From positions 1 through 64,000 of the forward strand of contig JAEUKE010000081.1 of the NCBI GenBank assembly GCA_016794345.1: a stretch of 64,000 bases of DNA. Reading direction: 5' to 3'. This document shows, piece by piece, positions 62,701 to 64,000 of this stretch. The notes under the pieces were generated by a model. That model was not told the origin of the DNA, searched no databases, and worked only from the letters and a program-made list of their open reading frames with translations. Source of the stretch: Myxococcales bacterium. GTDB lineage: Bacteria; Myxococcota_A; Polyangia; Polyangiales; Polyangiaceae. The translations under genes were made by a program, and so were the position numbers. Position 1 is the stretch's first letter, and each line of letters opens with the position of its first letter.

Positions 62701-64000
62701 CGACGTCGAATGCCTCCGCGAGGTCCGCGGAGGACTCGGAGCCCCCCAGAAACAAGATGCCTCCCGGCTTCAGCGCGCTGGCGAACCGCGCGAGCAAGCG
62801 ACGTTGCGCCGACGGCTGGAGGTAGATGAGGAGGTTGCGGCAGCTCACGATATCGAGCCGCGAGAACGGCGGGTCGCGGAGCGCGTCGTGGACGCTGAAG
62901 ACCACGTTCGAGCGCAGGGCGGTGCTGACGCGGAACCCGGTCGGCGTGCGGGTGAGGTAGTGGTCGAGCCGGCCCGACGGGATCTCCGCCTGCACCTCGG
63001 AGTCGAACACGCCGGCGCTCGCGCGCGCGATCGCGTGACGGTCGATGTCCGTGGCGAATAGCTTGAGCGAGTTGATGACGCCGGCCTGTTTGGCCGCCTC
63101 CGACACCGAGATGGCGAGCGAGTAGGCCTCTTGGCCAGCGGAGCAGCCGCACGTCCAGGCGCGGATCGTTCCGTCGTAGTCCGCCGTGCGGAAGAGCGGC
63201 GGAAGCGCGAGGCGCTCGAGCAGCTCGAAGGCCTCTGCGTCTCGAAAGAACGAGGAGACACCGATGAGCGCCTCACGCTCGAGCCGCGCGAGCTCGTCGG
63301 GCGTCCGGCTCACGAAGTCGACGTAGCTCCCGAGGTCGTCGAAGCCGAGATCGTGCTGGCGGTTGCGCGCTCGGCGGAGCAGGGTTCCGGGCTTGTAGTG
63401 CTCGAAGTCGATGGGGCCCGCACGCGAGAGGAGCGATGTCAGCGCCCGCACCGCGTCCTCTTCGTCGTGTGCGACGCGGTCCGAGGAGGCTAGATCTGCG
63501 GCCTCGTAGACCGCGTCGATCAGCTCGTCCGGCGCCAGCACCTTGTTCGCGGCTCCGGAGTCGATGACGCTCCGGGGCATTCCGTCGAAGCCGCAGGTTG
63601 CCGGCTCCTGGACGAAGACCAGGCCGCCTGCATCACGGATCGCACCGGCTCCCAGCGTCCCGTCGCGCCCCGTTCCCGACAGCACGATGCCGATCGCGCT
63701 CGGTCCGCGGTCCTCCGCGAGCGAGGAGAAGAAGGTGTCGACGGGGTGGTGGGGGCTCGACTCGGTCCGCGACGTGCAGCGGAACCGCCCGCCGGAGAGG
63801 AGCAGGTCGTGGGACGACCGCATGACGTACACCGAGCCGCCCGCGAGCTCCGCGCCGTCGTCGGCGGCGACGACCGGCAGCCGCGTCCGCTTGGATAGGA
63901 CCTCGGGGAGCAAGGTCTCGTGCTCCGCCGCGAGGTGCTGGACGATCACGAACGCGACGTCGTCGCGAGGGCGGGTGTGGCCGAACGCGCTGACGAGCGC
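59738..64000 (-). CDS. CheB-CheR-PAS hybrid histidine kinase with receiver (5' end outside window)
   Basis: 1420 residues visible; the frame is open to the window end, so the N-terminus is missing. Order: CheB methylesterase (FVIVQHLAAEH with the active-site His, GTGRDGTLG with the Asp; the Ser lies beyond the window), CheR methyltransferase (SSFFRDAEAFE, TCGCSAGQEAYSLAI, SCRNLLIYLQPS), and a coiled coil of ELQSTNEELQ type (about 620-680). Several PAS domains, HisKA with AGGVAHELNNVLTAI, complete HATPase (DDGIGMD, GTGLGLSMVYG) and a receiver (LLDISMP) follow. This is the CheB/CheR-PAS-kinase architecture, a stand-alone methylation-coupled sensor rather than part of a chemotaxis operon. Confidence 0.93.
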   Translation of the reverse strand, partial: ALVSAFGHTRPRDDVAFVIVQHLAAEHETLLPEVLSKRTRLPVVAADDGAELAGGSVYVMRSSHDLLLSGGRFRCTSRTESSPHHPVDTFFSSLAEDRGPSAIGIVLSGTGRDGTLGAGAIRDAGGLVFVQEPATCGFDGMPRSVIDSGAANKVLAPDELIDAVYEAADLASSDRVAHDEEDAVRALTSLLSRAGPIDFEHYKPGTLLRRARNRQHDLGFDDLGSYVDFVSRTPDELARLEREALIGVSSFFRDAEAFELLERLALPPLFRTADYDGTIRAWTCGCSAGQEAYSLAISVSEAAKQAGVINSLKLFATDIDRHAIARASAGVFDSEVQAEIPSGRLDHYLTRTPTGFRVSTALRSNVVFSVHDALRDPPFSRLDIVSCRNLLIYLQPSAQRRLLARFASALKPGGILFLGGSESSADLAEAFDVVDARWRLFRRRPGPLRAELRALSFGASVGRSANPSDAPSLVDVAQRALVRLDSPPTLVVDESGVLLHTTAPVNEFFRLPLGSASLNIVKLARGSLGTILSVALANARRSNEAVEYEDVEVRTDEGESVRVYLRVAPFTDAACSVFYLVSIRRLNEALLPEEAALAAPEGAFEHLQNELSATRENLQAVIEELETANEELQRTNNELLASNQELQSTNEELQSMNEELATANTDREHRIQDLIELNADLDGLLASTRIGTLFLDHTLAVRRFTPSVVGMIPLLDRDIGRPLAHLQHRLQGTDLDGVGRRVLETGAFVERTCRTPSGEVLLRAVPYEVRGRTQGVVISFIDISELAAARARLEGVMNSLPEQVAVLDGEARIVQVNEAWRRFSVENGGPEEAALGSSYLSVADAIASDDPDAAAVAVGLRSVLAGQARQFAHEYRCDSPTEQRYFLMHAQALGPGQGAVVSHIDVTPVARANRELRESEHLYRTVFAMSPEPLLLVDPTSGTIVRANTAAKELLGQAGEAPEGTALWRVLVPAQTTWERLFEEVRERGSIPKAAFSTKAVAGEPELEGSLDTVPSRGATCVLVRVHQHSTVATERARLARRLTQAQKMEALGLLAGGVAHELNNVLTAIQAVVFARRDELKTDDPAGRDLDSVLAATRRGADLTRNLLGFARSGSVTRERFDVREVASEVVGLLERSAPENIRFSLDKADVPCPVLGDRSQVAQALMNLCVNAIDAVHGKGHIRVEVGNATEGDRRSAFLRVTDDGIGMDSETTEKAFEPFFTTKPRGEGTGLGLSMVYGVGKSHGGWTEIRSRVGEGTTVLLGLPLAREGAAPEEPAATPQGSGERVLVVDDDALVRGSMARLLKRRGFVADVAADGPSALERLSKPGAAPVDIVLLDISMPTMDGLAVLAEIRRTRPTLPVLLHSGYPDQPAESRLHLDEHTAFLSKPVDIHTLTLTIASRVAAARRAEGLEPAPPA

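Overview
The window is about 64 kb of very GC-rich, densely coded bacterial chromosome. It most likely comes from a myxobacterium (Myxococcota, probably Polyangiales). The signs are: many lipoproteins with cysteine-rich or low-complexity mature parts, a MYXO-CTERM-type C-terminal sorting tail, a eukaryote-like Ser/Thr kinase with a large sensor half, several large hybrid histidine kinases, a HEAT-repeat lipoprotein and a cytochrome P450. Third codon positions are almost always G or C, so long antisense open frames are common and were discarded. I saw no rRNA, tRNA, insertion sequence, prophage or CRISPR array.

Layout. 1-2975: end of a type VI secretion spike locus (conserved fragment, VgrG-associated protein, VgrG). 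3003-9516: secreted serine protease, Tat-exported intradiol dioxygenase-like lipoprotein, BNR-repeat MYXO-CTERM protein, lipid kinase, HEAT lipoprotein and a small duplicated protein. 9524-14276 (minus): a tight four-gene operon of two thioredoxin-fold lipoproteins, an outer-membrane beta-barrel and a P450. 14500-17124: two cysteine-rich lipoproteins, one with a striking C-x3-C repeat. 17204-21920: hybrid kinase, Mrp/ApbC and an S1-domain protein. 21987-23542 (minus): first copy of a lipoprotein plus glycine-rich surface protein module. 23759-24821: two orphan proteins. 24977-29486 (minus): MacA/LolD/two-permease exporter. 29577-33859: SlyD, a small acidic protein, DUF1844, HtrA, ECF sigma factor, anti-sigma and a Tat protein, looking like an envelope-stress block. 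34028-37254 (minus): overlapping pair of sensor proteins, one with a HisKA domain but no ATPase domain. 37332-41854: Cys-rich lipoprotein, RuvB and a P2-type ATPase. 42305-44636: second copy of the lipoprotein/glycine-rich module, with an extra Cys-motif gene between. 44902-46662: cadherin-like lipoprotein and a small acidic protein. 46752-54242 (minus): Ser/Thr kinase, GNAT, DUF808, HK and HK with almost no gaps. 54405-56181: PII and glutamine synthetase. 56273-64000: three-domain SRPBCC protein, duplicated helical lipoprotein and a truncated CheB-CheR-PAS-kinase-receiver giant.

How the genes work together. The window is dominated by cell-envelope functions and signalling: exported lipoproteins, quality control (SlyD, HtrA, sigma/anti-sigma), an exporter and at least seven sensor kinases. 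Housekeeping islands (mrp, S1 protein, ruvB, glnB-glnA) lie between them. The strongest candidates for undescribed systems are the duplicated lipoprotein/glycine-rich module (22-23.5 kb and 42.3-44.6 kb, opposite strands), the redoxin-redoxin-barrel-P450 operon, and the Ser/Thr kinase-GNAT-DUF808-HK-degenerate HK operon.
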